The notes under the pieces were generated by a model that did not search any database, was not told where the DNA came from, and was given only the letters and a program-made list of their open reading frames with translations. Shown here piece after piece: positions 25,512 through 34,706 of a DNA stretch of 42,679 nt (the stretch's first letter is position 1; every line of letters starts with the position of its first letter). Origin of the DNA: Sphingobacterium bovistauri. Its GTDB lineage: Bacteria > Bacteroidota > Bacteroidia > Sphingobacteriales > Sphingobacteriaceae. The DNA lies in the NCBI RefSeq assembly GCF_020295405.1, contig NZ_JADEYP010000034.1, positions 1 through 42,679 on the forward strand, written 5' to 3'. A program made the position numbers and the translations under genes.

Positions 25512-26675
25512 ATGCATATAGACACTGAATTTGCGATAATTGGCGGTGGTGTAGCGGGATTAACTGCTGCAATTGGGCTCCGTCAATTGGGACGCGAATT
25601 CATGGTTTTCGAGCAAGCCAAGGTCTTAAAAGGAATTGGTGCTGGATTTGGATTAGCAGCCAACGCTATGCAGGCTTTGGACATATTGGGATTAAAAGAG
25701 GGTGTGGAAAAGATTGGATTTTATACAAATTCTTTCAATATTCTTGACCAGCGTGGCAATATCTTATTAGCACCAGATACCAAGAAACTTTCGCAACAAT
25801 ACAATCAAGCTAACTTTACTATTCATCGAGCTGATTTGCATTTTTATCTGCTAAATCAATTACCAATCGAGAAGGTAACATTAGGGAAAAAAGCAATTCA
25901 ATTCGAACAAAGCGCTGACACTATCACGGTTTGTTTTGATGATGGAAGTACCATAAAGTGTAAATATTTACTTATTGCAGATGGTGTAAAATCTCCTTTG
26001 CGGCAACAATTACTACCAAGTAGCACACCGCGTTATTCAGGATATACATGTTGGCGCGCTACTATTGACAACAGCAGTATTCAGCTGGATAAAGGGTCAG
26101 AAACGTGGGGCGTAAAGGGAAGATTTGGGATGACTCCGTTGGTAGGCAACCGCATATATTGGTACGCTTGTGTCAATAGTAAAGCCAATAACCATACATT
26201 TAAAAATTACACAGTAAAAGATTTATCCCAACATTTTCAACATTACCATGACCCGATTCCAACTATCCTAACTGAAACCCGAAATGAAGATTTGATTTGG
26301 AATGACATTATAGATATTAAGCCGCTCTCGCATTTAGCGTATGGAAATGTTTTATTGCTAGGTGATGCGGGACACGCTACCACGCCAAATCTTGGACAAG
26401 GCGCATGCCAAGCGTTAGAAGACATTGCTGTACTGATGGATGAATTAAAAGGGGTAAACTCAGTCCAAGATGCATTTCGTAATTTTGAAAAAAGACGTTT
26501 GAAACGCACGAAATACATCACAGACACTTCCAAACGTATTGGAGAGATTTCGCAATGGGACAATCCTTTTTTGGTATCTTTCAGAAATACCATTATGAAA
26601 TTACTTCCTACCAAAATTGCACAATCGGGATTAACACAACTTTTGTCTGTGGATTTTATGAAAATTGGAAAATAA
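25512..26675 (+). CDS. FAD-dependent aromatic-type monooxygenase
   Basis: A flavoprotein hydroxylase of 387 residues. The N-terminal dinucleotide-binding motif is FAIIGGGVAGL (7-17). The DG-type motif is seen in LLIADGVKSPLR, and the ribose-binding GDAGHATTPNLGQGACQ begins at 284. Members use NAD(P)H and oxygen to hydroxylate small aromatic or polyene compounds, and tetracycline-modifying TetX is a distant relative. Substrate cannot be told. No signal peptide or membrane anchor is present. It is packed between rsmA and the dehydrogenase gene with 1- and 6-base gaps, so expression is linked to rsmA without an obvious pathway reason. Confidence 0.85.
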   Translation: MHIDTEFAIIGGGVAGLTAAIGLRQLGREFMVFEQAKVLKGIGAGFGLAANAMQALDILGLKEGVEKIGFYTNSFNILDQRGNILLAPDTKKLSQQYNQANFTIHRADLHFYLLNQLPIEKVTLGKKAIQFEQSADTITVCFDDGSTIKCKYLLIADGVKSPLRQQLLPSSTPRYSGYTCWRATIDNSSIQLDKGSETWGVKGRFGMTPLVGNRIYWYACVNSKANNHTFKNYTVKDLSQHFQHYHDPIPTILTETRNEDLIWNDIIDIKPLSHLAYGNVLLLGDAGHATTPNLGQGACQALEDIAVLMDELKGVNSVQDAFRNFEKRRLKRTKYITDTSKRIGEISQWDNPFLVSFRNTIMKLLPTKIAQSGLTQLLSVDFMKIGK

Positions 26676-26681
26676 TAGCAC

Positions 26682-27620
26682 ATGAAAATTCTTATTGTTG
26701 ACGATATACACGAAATTCTTTTAGAAAAGTTTGATAAGGCTGGAATCGCGTACAATTATCAGCCTAATATAAACAGAGAAGACGCTGAAAAAATTATTTC
26801 AGCATATTCTGGCTTAATTATTCGTTCTAAATTTCAAGTCGACCAAAACTTCATAGATTTAGCGCCTAATCTGCATCTGATTGGACGTTCGGGAGCTGGT
26901 ATGGACAATATTGATGAGGATTATGCCATCGCAAAAGGTATAAGACTATTTCCTGCAAACGAAGGAAACTGCGATGCTGTAGGCGAGCATATGATTGGAA
27001 TGCTATTGAGTCTCATGAACAACTTGAATCGTGCAAATGCTGAAATTCATAGTGGTCTATGGAAGCGTGAAGAAAATCGTGGATACGAACTAAAAGGAAG
27101 AACGGTTGCTTTGATTGGTTATGGACATAATGGGCAAGCAATGGCTAAAAAGCTTTCTGGTTTTGATGTCAAAGTGATTGCCTACGACAAATACAGAACA
27201 GGTTTTTCTGACCAATATGCTTCGGAAGTTTCTATGGAAGAAGTTGTCAAACAAGCAGATGTTTTGAGTTTTCATATTCCGTTGACACGTGAAACCAAAG
27301 GTTTGGTCGATGAAGAATATTTATATCACTTCCGAAAACCTATTTTTTTCTTAATGGGGGCACGAGGTGGAATCGTTCGAGTTCCTGCGGTTTTAAAAGC
27401 ATTAGATGCTGGCAAAATATTAGGTGCTGCATTTGACGTATTACCGGTGGAGAAATTTCCGGCTTTAGGTCAGCAAGATTGGTATAAAGATTTAATCTCC
27501 AGAGACAATGTTATCTTGACTCCACATGTGGCAGGTTGGACTTTTGAAAGCTATTTCAAACTTTCGGATATTTTAGCGGATAAAATTATCAACGATCTGA
27601 ATACAAACCACACAGATTAA
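26682..27620 (+). CDS. D-2-hydroxyacid dehydrogenase (3-phosphoglycerate dehydrogenase-like)
   Basis: An NAD-dependent dehydrogenase of 312 residues. The Rossmann motif is GYGHNG (146-151), an unusual His-Asn form of GxGxxG. The catalytic residues are Arg228 in GARGG, Glu257 in LPVEKFP and His282 in TPHVAGW. The early substrate loop GRSGAGMDNID resembles that of SerA. The lack of an ACT domain makes serine synthesis possible but unproven; lactate or glycerate-type substrates also fit. It is last in the rsmA operon. Its final 48 bases overlap the end of the convergent UbiA-like gene. Confidence 0.86.
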   Translation: MKILIVDDIHEILLEKFDKAGIAYNYQPNINREDAEKIISAYSGLIIRSKFQVDQNFIDLAPNLHLIGRSGAGMDNIDEDYAIAKGIRLFPANEGNCDAVGEHMIGMLLSLMNNLNRANAEIHSGLWKREENRGYELKGRTVALIGYGHNGQAMAKKLSGFDVKVIAYDKYRTGFSDQYASEVSMEEVVKQADVLSFHIPLTRETKGLVDEEYLYHFRKPIFFLMGARGGIVRVPAVLKALDAGKILGAAFDVLPVEKFPALGQQDWYKDLISRDNVILTPHVAGWTFESYFKLSDILADKIINDLNTNHTD

Positions 27621-28457
27621 ATATTGCATAACTAACATCAAATCCAGTAAATAAACATTAAGAAAGCTATTCCGCTCTTTAAATATTTTGAAGTTAAATA
27701 ATAAAAGAACCAAAATATCACATAAAATTAAACCGATTTTAATTGATCCAAGTGTTTGCATAAATAGCACTAGGATAATATGTGCCATTAACAAAAGATA
27801 ACATAACACCTTCGTTTTACGCTCCCCCAATGCGATTGAAACAGTCTTGAGATGATAATATGAATCTTGTTTCATATCCCGCAAATCAAATGGCAACGTG
27901 ATTAGTATTATAAACAAGAATTTGCATAGCAAAAGATACAATAAGCTTCCATAATTTAAATCCTGCAAAGTATTTCCACTTTCAATATACACCAATCCTA
28001 CTGTGCTCAAAGACCAAATTAAGGCTATATGAAAGACCTTAATATATGGTAAGTGTCTAAAACTTTTCCTTTCTCCTTTAAAGTTCAAAATTGGTAAAAC
28101 ATAAGCTAAACTTATAACCCCAATAAAACCGAAGTAAATCAAGGTTTGAAGACTTATCTGTGTAAGTGCAAATAAAAGAAGAGTTAATGCTAAAAGACTT
28201 ATTGTCCAAAATATTGACATATGATCAAATACCCATCTTGTGCGCTCGTAAGGTGATTTTGTATAATCTTTAGGTTTAGACATCCATATACTCAAATTGT
28301 ACAACAACAACGTAGCACAAAACTCAACTTGAACTATGTAAATATTGTAAGGAATCTGAAAAACAGCATAGCTCAAAAGCACTTGAGCACCCGCCCCTAT
28401 TGCTATTAAAATATTCGTGAACACTAAAATCTTCCAAACCTTTATTAGTGATTTCAT
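27573..28457 (-). CDS. UbiA-family prenyltransferase-like membrane protein
   Basis: A polytopic membrane protein of 294 residues with about eight hydrophobic segments. The second conserved loop of UbiA enzymes is recognisable as DLRDMKQD followed by LKTVSIALGE. The first Asp-rich loop, normally NDxxDxxxD, is degenerate here (NLSIWMSKPKD). UbiA enzymes attach prenyl chains to aromatic rings or other acceptors in the membrane, for example in menaquinone synthesis. With only one clean Mg-binding loop, activity is uncertain. The final 48 bases overlap the opposing dehydrogenase gene, and the gene is divergent from acs. Confidence 0.65.
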   Translation of the reverse strand: MKSLIKVWKILVFTNILIAIGAGAQVLLSYAVFQIPYNIYIVQVEFCATLLLYNLSIWMSKPKDYTKSPYERTRWVFDHMSIFWTISLLALTLLLFALTQISLQTLIYFGFIGVISLAYVLPILNFKGERKSFRHLPYIKVFHIALIWSLSTVGLVYIESGNTLQDLNYGSLLYLLLCKFLFIILITLPFDLRDMKQDSYYHLKTVSIALGERKTKVLCYLLLMAHIILVLFMQTLGSIKIGLILCDILVLLLFNFKIFKERNSFLNVYLLDLMLVMQYLICVVCIQIVDNFIR

Positions 28458-28551
28458 GACAAAAATTTATTCACTTTGACACAGATAATTATCAATTATA
28501 TACATCCTTTGTTCGCTTTTAATGGCAAAAAAAATTAAATTAGTCTCTAAA

Positions 28552-28588
28552 TCAGACGTTTTACATCATTGAATAAATGATTGTCTGA
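28552..28588. promoter_or_regulatory. Nested inverted repeats upstream of acs
   Basis: An outer pair TCAGAC (28552-28557) / GTCTGA (28583-28588) encloses an inner pair ATCATT (28565-28570) / AATGAT (28576-28581) with a 5-base loop. It lies 58 bases before the acs ATG in a 188-base divergent gap that contains no TAnnTTTG. It may be an operator for acetate control or a leader hairpin. Chance remains possible. Confidence 0.3.
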
Positions 28589-28645
28589 ATCGGATAACTA
28601 AGTATAATAAAGTATAAACCTATAGAAAATTTAACAGAAAGAAAG

Positions 28646-30562
28646 ATGAGTTTTCAAATTAAAACTTTTGAGGAGTATCAGGATGCTTATAAGAGAAGTG
28701 TCGAAAATCCAGAGGAATTTTGGGGTGATGTCGCTAGCAATTTCTTTTGGAAAAGAAAATGGACGAATGTCTTAAATTGGAACTTTACCGAGCCCGATAT
28801 CAAATGGTTCGAGGGAGGTAAATTAAACATCACAGAAAACTGCCTAGACAGACATATTTATAAAAATGGAGATACACCGGCGATTATTTGGGAACCAAAT
28901 GACCCATCTGAATCACACCGTATCTTGACATACAAACAACTTTTAACAAAAGTTGAGCAATTTGCGAATGTATTAAAAAACAATAACATCAAAAAAGGTG
29001 ACCGTGTATGTATTTATTTACCGATGGTACCTGAATTGGTTATAGCTGTATTAGCCTGTGCTCGTATCGGCGCTATTCACTCTGTTGTTTTTGGAGGTTT
29101 TTCTGCGCAGTCTATTGCTGATCGTATCAATGATGCAGAATGTAAATTGGTTATCACGGCAGATGGTGGTTTCCGTGGAAATAAAGTTTTAGAATTAAAA
29201 ACTATTGTTGACGATGCATTGATGCAATGTAAGTCTGTCGATAAAGTAATTGTATTGACTCGCTCTCGTACACCTATTTCGATGTTAAAAGGTCGTGATG
29301 TCTGGTGGGAAGATGAAATTAAGAAAGTGGAAACACAAGGAAACCCAGCTTGTCCAGCAGAAGAAATGGATGCTGAAGACACCTTATTTATCCTTTATAC
29401 ATCAGGCTCTACAGGCAAACCAAAAGGTGTTGTACATACAACTGCGGGGTACATGGTTTACACAGGATACACTTTTGCAAATACTTTCCAATACCAACCT
29501 GGTGAAGTTTATTTCTGTACTGCTGACATCGGCTGGATTACAGGACATAGCTACATCGTATACGGACCATTATCACAGGGCGCTACTTCGTTAATGTTTG
29601 AAGGTATCCCTACATTCCCTGACGCAGGTAGATATTGGGATATTATTGACAAATACAAAGTGAATATTCTTTATACTGCCCCTACAGCAATCCGTTCTTT
29701 AATGGCTTTTGGTGATGAATATGTAGATTCAAAAGATTTATCTTCATTACGTGTATTAGGCTCAGTGGGTGAACCTATCAACGAAGAAGCTTGGCATTGG
29801 TACAAAGACAAAATCGGTAAAGGAAAATGTCCAATCGCTGATACGTGGTGGCAAACGGAAAATGGAGGTCACTTGATCACTCCTATTGCAGATGTAACAC
29901 CAGAAGTACCAGGTTATGCTTTATTACCACTACCAGGTGTTCAACCATGTTTGATGGATGAAAATGGCAAAGAGATTGAAGGGAATGATGTTTCGGGTAA
30001 CCTTTGTATAAAATTCCCTTGGCCGGGAATGCTTCGCACTACTTGGGGAGATCATGAGCGTTGCAAACAAACATACTTCTCTACATATGCAAATATGTAT
30101 TTCACTGGTGATGGTTGTTACCGTAGTCCAGAAGGCTACTACCGCATCACAGGCCGTGTGGATGATGTATTAAATGTTTCAGGTCACCGTATTGGCACAG
30201 CCGAAGTGGAAAATGCAATCAATATGCACTCTGACGTAGTTGAATCTGCAATTGTAGGTTACCCTCACCCTGTAAAAGGTCAAGGTATCTATGCTTACGT
30301 AATTGCTAATCACCACATCGATGCAGACAAAACTCGTCAAGATATCTTACAAACTGTAACACGTCTAATTGGCGCTATAGCAAAACCAGATATCATTCAA
30401 TTCGTAAGCGATTTACCAAAAACTCGTTCTGGCAAAATCATGCGTAGAATTTTGCGTAAAGTTGCTGAAAATGATTTGGGAAGTTTAGGTGATACCTCTA
30501 CATTACAAGATCCTACTGTAGTAGAAAAAATTATTGAGGGAGCTGAAAAACTTCGCAAATAG
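28646..30562 (+). CDS. acs: Acetyl-coenzyme A synthetase
   Basis: Acs converts acetate, ATP and CoA to acetyl-CoA through an acetyl-adenylate. The ANL-family P-loop is YTSGSTGKPKG (about 251-261). The motif DTWWQTENGG marks the acetate pocket, and the C-terminal catalytic lysine is Lys597 in TRSGKIMRR, the residue that is acetylated to switch off the enzyme in other bacteria. The length of 638 residues is normal. It is a single gene, divergent from the UbiA-like gene, ending at a strong terminator. Confidence 0.96.
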   Translation: MSFQIKTFEEYQDAYKRSVENPEEFWGDVASNFFWKRKWTNVLNWNFTEPDIKWFEGGKLNITENCLDRHIYKNGDTPAIIWEPNDPSESHRILTYKQLLTKVEQFANVLKNNNIKKGDRVCIYLPMVPELVIAVLACARIGAIHSVVFGGFSAQSIADRINDAECKLVITADGGFRGNKVLELKTIVDDALMQCKSVDKVIVLTRSRTPISMLKGRDVWWEDEIKKVETQGNPACPAEEMDAEDTLFILYTSGSTGKPKGVVHTTAGYMVYTGYTFANTFQYQPGEVYFCTADIGWITGHSYIVYGPLSQGATSLMFEGIPTFPDAGRYWDIIDKYKVNILYTAPTAIRSLMAFGDEYVDSKDLSSLRVLGSVGEPINEEAWHWYKDKIGKGKCPIADTWWQTENGGHLITPIADVTPEVPGYALLPLPGVQPCLMDENGKEIEGNDVSGNLCIKFPWPGMLRTTWGDHERCKQTYFSTYANMYFTGDGCYRSPEGYYRITGRVDDVLNVSGHRIGTAEVENAINMHSDVVESAIVGYPHPVKGQGIYAYVIANHHIDADKTRQDILQTVTRLIGAIAKPDIIQFVSDLPKTRSGKIMRRILRKVAENDLGSLGDTSTLQDPTVVEKIIEGAEKLRK

Positions 30563-30582
30563 GACAAGACTTATTAAATATC

Positions 30583-30611
30583 AAAGGGATAGATTTTCTA
30601 TCCCTTTTTTT
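30583..30611 (+). terminator. Terminator of acs
   Basis: An 11-bp perfect stem (AAAGGGATAGA at 30583-30593, TCTATCCCTTT at 30597-30607) with a 3-base loop is followed by T to 30611, 20 bases after the acs stop. It is a strong Rho-independent terminator. Confidence 0.88.
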
Positions 30612-30650
30612 GTTAAATTTATATTCCACAATATATAAACCTAATAGCGG

Positions 30651-31511
30651 ATGAAATTTCAATATTTATTAATACTAGCATTTTTATGCCTGATAGGCTG
30701 TAAAGACGAGGATTATTCGCCTCAGATAAGTAATGTAGTGTATCAAGAGATAAAAGACACTTCATATGGCGTTGGTGCTAGGAATAAAATGGACATATAC
30801 TTACCTGCCAACAGAAATGAGCATACAAAAACGATAATAGCAATTCACGGCGGCGCTTGGATCAGTGGAGATAAATCAGAACTTAATTATATAATCAAAA
30901 ACATAAGAGCACTTGATCCTAACATAGCTATAGTAAATATAAATTATTCATTGGTCGACGGAAAATCTGTTTTTTTACAAGATCAAATTAATGATGTTGT
31001 GAAAGCTGTTAATTTTGTTCAAGATAACACTTCTAAGTTTTTAATATCAAATAAATTTGCCATCGTTGGAGCTAGTTCTGGAGCGCACTTAGCTATGCTA
31101 TATGCTTACAAATATAACGACTCGAAAAGCGTGAAAGTTGTAGGAAACTATTTCGGCCCAACTAGATTAGATTCAAAAGAGTGGTACGACTCCTTTAATT
31201 TAGGTTTATTTATATCAGTTGAAGATTTATTATTCCCCTTATTTGGAAAGCCTTGGGATCTGTCATTATATAGTGGCTATAGTCCTTATTCCATTGTGAA
31301 TAGTATAAATGGCAAACCTACAGTATCGTTTCATGGAGCACTCGACCCTATTGTACCCAAAGATCATTCAAAAGACCTAAATGCTAAATTAAAACAACTT
31401 TCGATACCAACTGAATATTATGAATATCCCTATTCTTTGCATGAATTGTCTGACAATGATTTGAAAGATTCATACCCTAAACTTCTATCATTTATTAATA
31501 AAAATTGGTAA
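30651..31511 (+). CDS. Alpha/beta-hydrolase lipoprotein (BD-FAE-type esterase)
   Basis: An exported esterase of 286 residues. The signal ends in a lipobox (LIGC, Cys17) followed by Lys-Asp-Glu-Asp, so it is a lipoprotein; acidic residues right after the Cys resemble the surface-export signal of Bacteroidota. The fold marks are the oxyanion motif HGGAW at 66-70, nucleophile Ser142 in GASSG, Asp232 in GALDP and His264 in YSLHEL, a complete triad. It probably cleaves esters or acetyl groups from carbohydrate or small substrates; the substrate is unknown. It sits alone after the acs terminator, 98 bases before mrpA. Confidence 0.85.
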   Translation: MKFQYLLILAFLCLIGCKDEDYSPQISNVVYQEIKDTSYGVGARNKMDIYLPANRNEHTKTIIAIHGGAWISGDKSELNYIIKNIRALDPNIAIVNINYSLVDGKSVFLQDQINDVVKAVNFVQDNTSKFLISNKFAIVGASSGAHLAMLYAYKYNDSKSVKVVGNYFGPTRLDSKEWYDSFNLGLFISVEDLLFPLFGKPWDLSLYSGYSPYSIVNSINGKPTVSFHGALDPIVPKDHSKDLNAKLKQLSIPTEYYEYPYSLHELSDNDLKDSYPKLLSFINKNW

Positions 31512-31576
31512 CAAAACGTAGTTAATTTATAAAACTGTCAATTTTCGCACCTGAAAACCGTCCATTTTTATTATTT

Positions 31577-31599
31577 TTATGGAATTCATCAATCCATAA
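31577..31599 (+). promoter_or_regulatory. Inverted repeat in the mrpA leader
   Basis: TTATGGA (31577-31583) and TCCATAA (31593-31599) form a 7-bp inverted repeat around 9 bases, ending 10 bases before the mrpA ATG. It could be an operator or a hairpin affecting mrpA translation. No TAnnTTTG occurs in the 98-base gap, so the start of transcription is unclear. Confidence 0.3.
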
Positions 31600-31609
31600 T
31601 AAATTGTAA

Positions 31610-33925
31610 ATGTTATTAACAGTATTATCAGGATTAATATTTTCTATTGTTCTCGTTTTATTCGGCAGGAAATTCAAAGCCAAATGGAGTATTTTACTCC
31701 CTATACTTCCTACTCTATTATTTTTGTATTTCGCGTATCAAATACCTCAAATTTCGGAAGGTAAATCTATCATACAACACATAGATTGGGTACCATCTTT
31801 AGGTGTTAATTTTGATTTTCATTTAGATGGATTATCCTTATTATTTGCGTTATTAATAACGGGAATAGGCTCTTGCATATTCTTTTACGGACGGGCATAC
31901 CTGAAGGGACATCCATATTTTGATAGATTTTTCGGTTATCTCCTTCTCTTCATGTCGGCAATGTTGGGGGTTGTCTTATCAGACAATATTTTACTTCTGT
32001 TTGTGTTTTGGGAATTGACTAGTATAAGTTCATTTTTCTTAATCGGATTCAACAATGACAACCCTGATTCACGCAAAAGTGCATTAACTGCACTTGGAAT
32101 AACAGGGTTCGGGGGATTCTTTATGTTACTAGCATTAGTGTTAATAGGGAATATTGCTGACACATATACGATCTCAGAATTATTTACCCACAGAGAAACC
32201 ATTCTCAATCACGAGCTTTATCCATTAATAATTGGATTACTCTTTGTTGGAGCATTCACTAAATCAGCACAGTTTCCATTCCATTTTTGGCTACCTGGAG
32301 CAATGAAAGCGCCGACACCAGTCTCCGCATATTTGCACTCTGCTACTATGGTAAAAGCTGGGATTTATCTTCTTGCTCGTTTTACCCCTATACTGGGGGA
32401 TCATACATATTGGAATACAACATTACTAGTTGTGGGTGGAATTACAATGCTTTATGCAGCAATTCACTCTTTATTTCGAATTGATATGAAAGCTATTTTA
32501 GCTTATTCGACGATATCTGCGTTAGGCGTTTTGACATTTTTATTAGGTTTGGGGACTCGTGAAGCAATGATTGCTGTCTCTGTCTTCATATTAGCACACG
32601 CCCTATATAAAGCAACACTTTTCATGGTCACAGGAATCGTAGACCACGAAACGCATACTAGAGATATTACTGTACTTTCGGGATTAAGAAAAGTATTAGG
32701 TCCTGTTGCATTAGCTGGTATATTAGCTGCATTATCAAGTGCAGGCCTACCTTTTCTGACATTTGGATTTATTGGTAAAGATCTTATTTATGAAGCGACA
32801 TTACACTATACTATCCCGGAGTGGATTTGGATATTAACAGGACTGGCCGTAGCTACAAATATTGGATTAGTAGCTGCTGGTTTTATGGCAGGTATCAAAC
32901 CCTTTGTTGGTACATTACCACAAGAATTTGAAAAAGTACATCTTCCTTACAAATCAATGTGGATACCACCATTACTATTAGCTATACTAGGTGTAATATT
33001 TGGAATACTACCTGCATTAGCAGGCGATTTTATAACTAACACTGCATCTAATGCTATATGGGGTAACGATACAGCTTCTCATCTGAAAGTTTGGCATGGA
33101 TTCAACACTGTGTTCATATTGAGTTTAGTGACTTTAATAGTAGGATCATTAATATATTTTATTAATAAACCTAGCCTTTCAAAATTACAGGCTGTAGAAA
33201 GATTAAATAATATCTCTCCTCAACGTATTATTACTGGCTATGCCAATGACATCGTACGATTCGGACAATGGTATACCAACTTATTTCACAACGGTTATTT
33301 ACGTTCATACCATTTAAAAATTATTTTATTTGCTGAAGCGTTGATCGCATACAGACTGTGGTTGAGTGGCCCTATCAATGTTGACTTTTGGACATTGACT
33401 TATCCTGACTGGTATGAGATCGCTATTATATTTATCCTAATTGGCGCTATATACCTCGTGGTAACGACACCTTCTAGATTAACAGCTGTTGTCGGAATGA
33501 GTGTAATTGGTTATTGTATCTGTTTGATATTTGTGATCTATAGTGCCCCAGATTTAGCAATGACCCAATTTACAATTGACACGTTAAGTACTGTATTATT
33601 TGTATTGGTACTTTATAAGTTACCTCCGTTTATAAATCTAACCAGTCATACCGTTTTAATTAGAGATGCTGTAGTAGCATTAGGTTTCGGAGTTATATTA
33701 AGTTTAGTTGCATTCAAAGTATGGTCAGAACCAATCTCTACCGAAATATCTGATTTCTATGGGGAGAATGCTTACCTACTTGCTAAAGGTAAAAATGTAG
33801 TCAATGTAATCTTAGTAGATTTTAGGGGAATAGACACCATGTTTGAAACAGTAGTATTGAGTATTGCAGCAATAGGTGTGTATAGTTTAATTCGTCTACG
33901 TTTAAAATCATCTGAAAGAGAATAA
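31610..33925 (+). CDS. mrpA: Mrp Na+/H+ antiporter subunit A
   Basis: MrpA is the largest membrane subunit of the multi-subunit Mrp sodium/proton antiporter, related to the NuoL subunit of respiratory complex I. It has 771 residues and about 20 membrane segments. The complex-I-like core contains FWELTSISSFFLIGFN and HSATMVKAGIYLL. The C-terminal extension (about 580-771) contains APDLAMTQFTIDTL, typical of full-length MrpA with its MbhD/MbhE-like part. It is the first gene of a seven-gene operon, and its last base is the first base of mrpB. Confidence 0.95.
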   Translation: MLLTVLSGLIFSIVLVLFGRKFKAKWSILLPILPTLLFLYFAYQIPQISEGKSIIQHIDWVPSLGVNFDFHLDGLSLLFALLITGIGSCIFFYGRAYLKGHPYFDRFFGYLLLFMSAMLGVVLSDNILLLFVFWELTSISSFFLIGFNNDNPDSRKSALTALGITGFGGFFMLLALVLIGNIADTYTISELFTHRETILNHELYPLIIGLLFVGAFTKSAQFPFHFWLPGAMKAPTPVSAYLHSATMVKAGIYLLARFTPILGDHTYWNTTLLVVGGITMLYAAIHSLFRIDMKAILAYSTISALGVLTFLLGLGTREAMIAVSVFILAHALYKATLFMVTGIVDHETHTRDITVLSGLRKVLGPVALAGILAALSSAGLPFLTFGFIGKDLIYEATLHYTIPEWIWILTGLAVATNIGLVAAGFMAGIKPFVGTLPQEFEKVHLPYKSMWIPPLLLAILGVIFGILPALAGDFITNTASNAIWGNDTASHLKVWHGFNTVFILSLVTLIVGSLIYFINKPSLSKLQAVERLNNISPQRIITGYANDIVRFGQWYTNLFHNGYLRSYHLKIILFAEALIAYRLWLSGPINVDFWTLTYPDWYEIAIIFILIGAIYLVVTTPSRLTAVVGMSVIGYCICLIFVIYSAPDLAMTQFTIDTLSTVLFVLVLYKLPPFINLTSHTVLIRDAVVALGFGVILSLVAFKVWSEPISTEISDFYGENAYLLAKGKNVVNVILVDFRGIDTMFETVVLSIAAIGVYSLIRLRLKSSERE

Positions 33926-34350
33926 TGAAAAGTCCGATATTACAATCCGCAACTAAATATTTGTTGCCTATATTATTACTGTTCTCATTCTTTTTACTTT
34001 TAAGAGGACATTATTATCCTGGAGGAGGGTTTGTTGGTGGATTAGTCGCTTCAATAGCATTTGTGCTTCATAGTTTTGCAAATGGTCCTGATGAAACGAT
34101 GAAAATTTTAAAGAGAAAACCTCTTTCACTTATTCCTACTGGATTAAGCATATCTGCCTTAAGTATCACATTGCCATTATTATTTGGGTATCCGCCCATG
34201 ACGGGTCTTTGGTTTGAAGAACCTATTCCATTTATAGGAATGATTGGCTCATCCCTATTCTTTGATCTTGGAGTATATTTAGTAGTTGTCGGTGTTGTAT
34301 TGACCATATTATTCACTATTTCTTTGAATAATTTAGAAGAGAAAAACTAA
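33925..34350 (+). CDS. mrpB: Mrp Na+/H+ antiporter subunit B
   Basis: A small membrane subunit of 141 residues with about four hydrophobic segments and the family pattern LRGHYYPGGGFVGGL near the first loop. It is needed for Mrp assembly. Start and stop each share one base with mrpA and mrpC, the TAATG type of translational coupling. Confidence 0.93.
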   Translation: MKSPILQSATKYLLPILLLFSFFLLLRGHYYPGGGFVGGLVASIAFVLHSFANGPDETMKILKRKPLSLIPTGLSISALSITLPLLFGYPPMTGLWFEEPIPFIGMIGSSLFFDLGVYLVVVGVVLTILFTISLNNLEEKN

Positions 34351-34706
34351 TGGAATTATTACTTATCATATTGATTGGATTGCTTTACGGCGCTGGTGTC
34401 TATATGATTCTTCGAAGAAGTATGGTAAAGCTACTTTTAGGAATCATGTTTTTGGGCACTGGTGCTAATATTTTGATTTTTTTATTAGGTGGAATTACTA
34501 AAGGAAAGCCACCGGTTATTGATGAATCATTAAAAATGTTTCAAGATAATTATGCTGACCCGATTCCACAAGCGTTAATACTTACTGCAATTGTAATTAG
34601 TTTTGCTTTAACGGCGTTTGCAATTGTTTTATTAAAGCGAGTATATGCATTAGTTGATTCAGATGATTTGGATGATTTAAATACACCGGAGGAGGAAGAT
34701 ATATGA
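34350..34706 (+). CDS. mrpC: Mrp Na+/H+ antiporter subunit C
   Basis: A NuoK-like membrane subunit of 118 residues with three hydrophobic segments. Typical are the early LLYGAGVYMILRRS, the middle GTGANILIFLLGG and the DPIPQALILTAIVISFA motif. Its end overlaps mrpD by 4 bases (ATGA). The last 20 residues are acidic and cytoplasmic. Confidence 0.93.
   Translation: MELLLIILIGLLYGAGVYMILRRSMVKLLLGIMFLGTGANILIFLLGGITKGKPPVIDESLKMFQDNYADPIPQALILTAIVISFALTAFAIVLLKRVYALVDSDDLDDLNTPEEEDI

Noticed and set aside
26243..26755. A 170-codon open frame antisense to the FAD monooxygenase
   Set aside because: It lies opposite a gene with clear flavin motifs, has no family pattern, and its composition is what an antisense frame of a low-GC gene gives.
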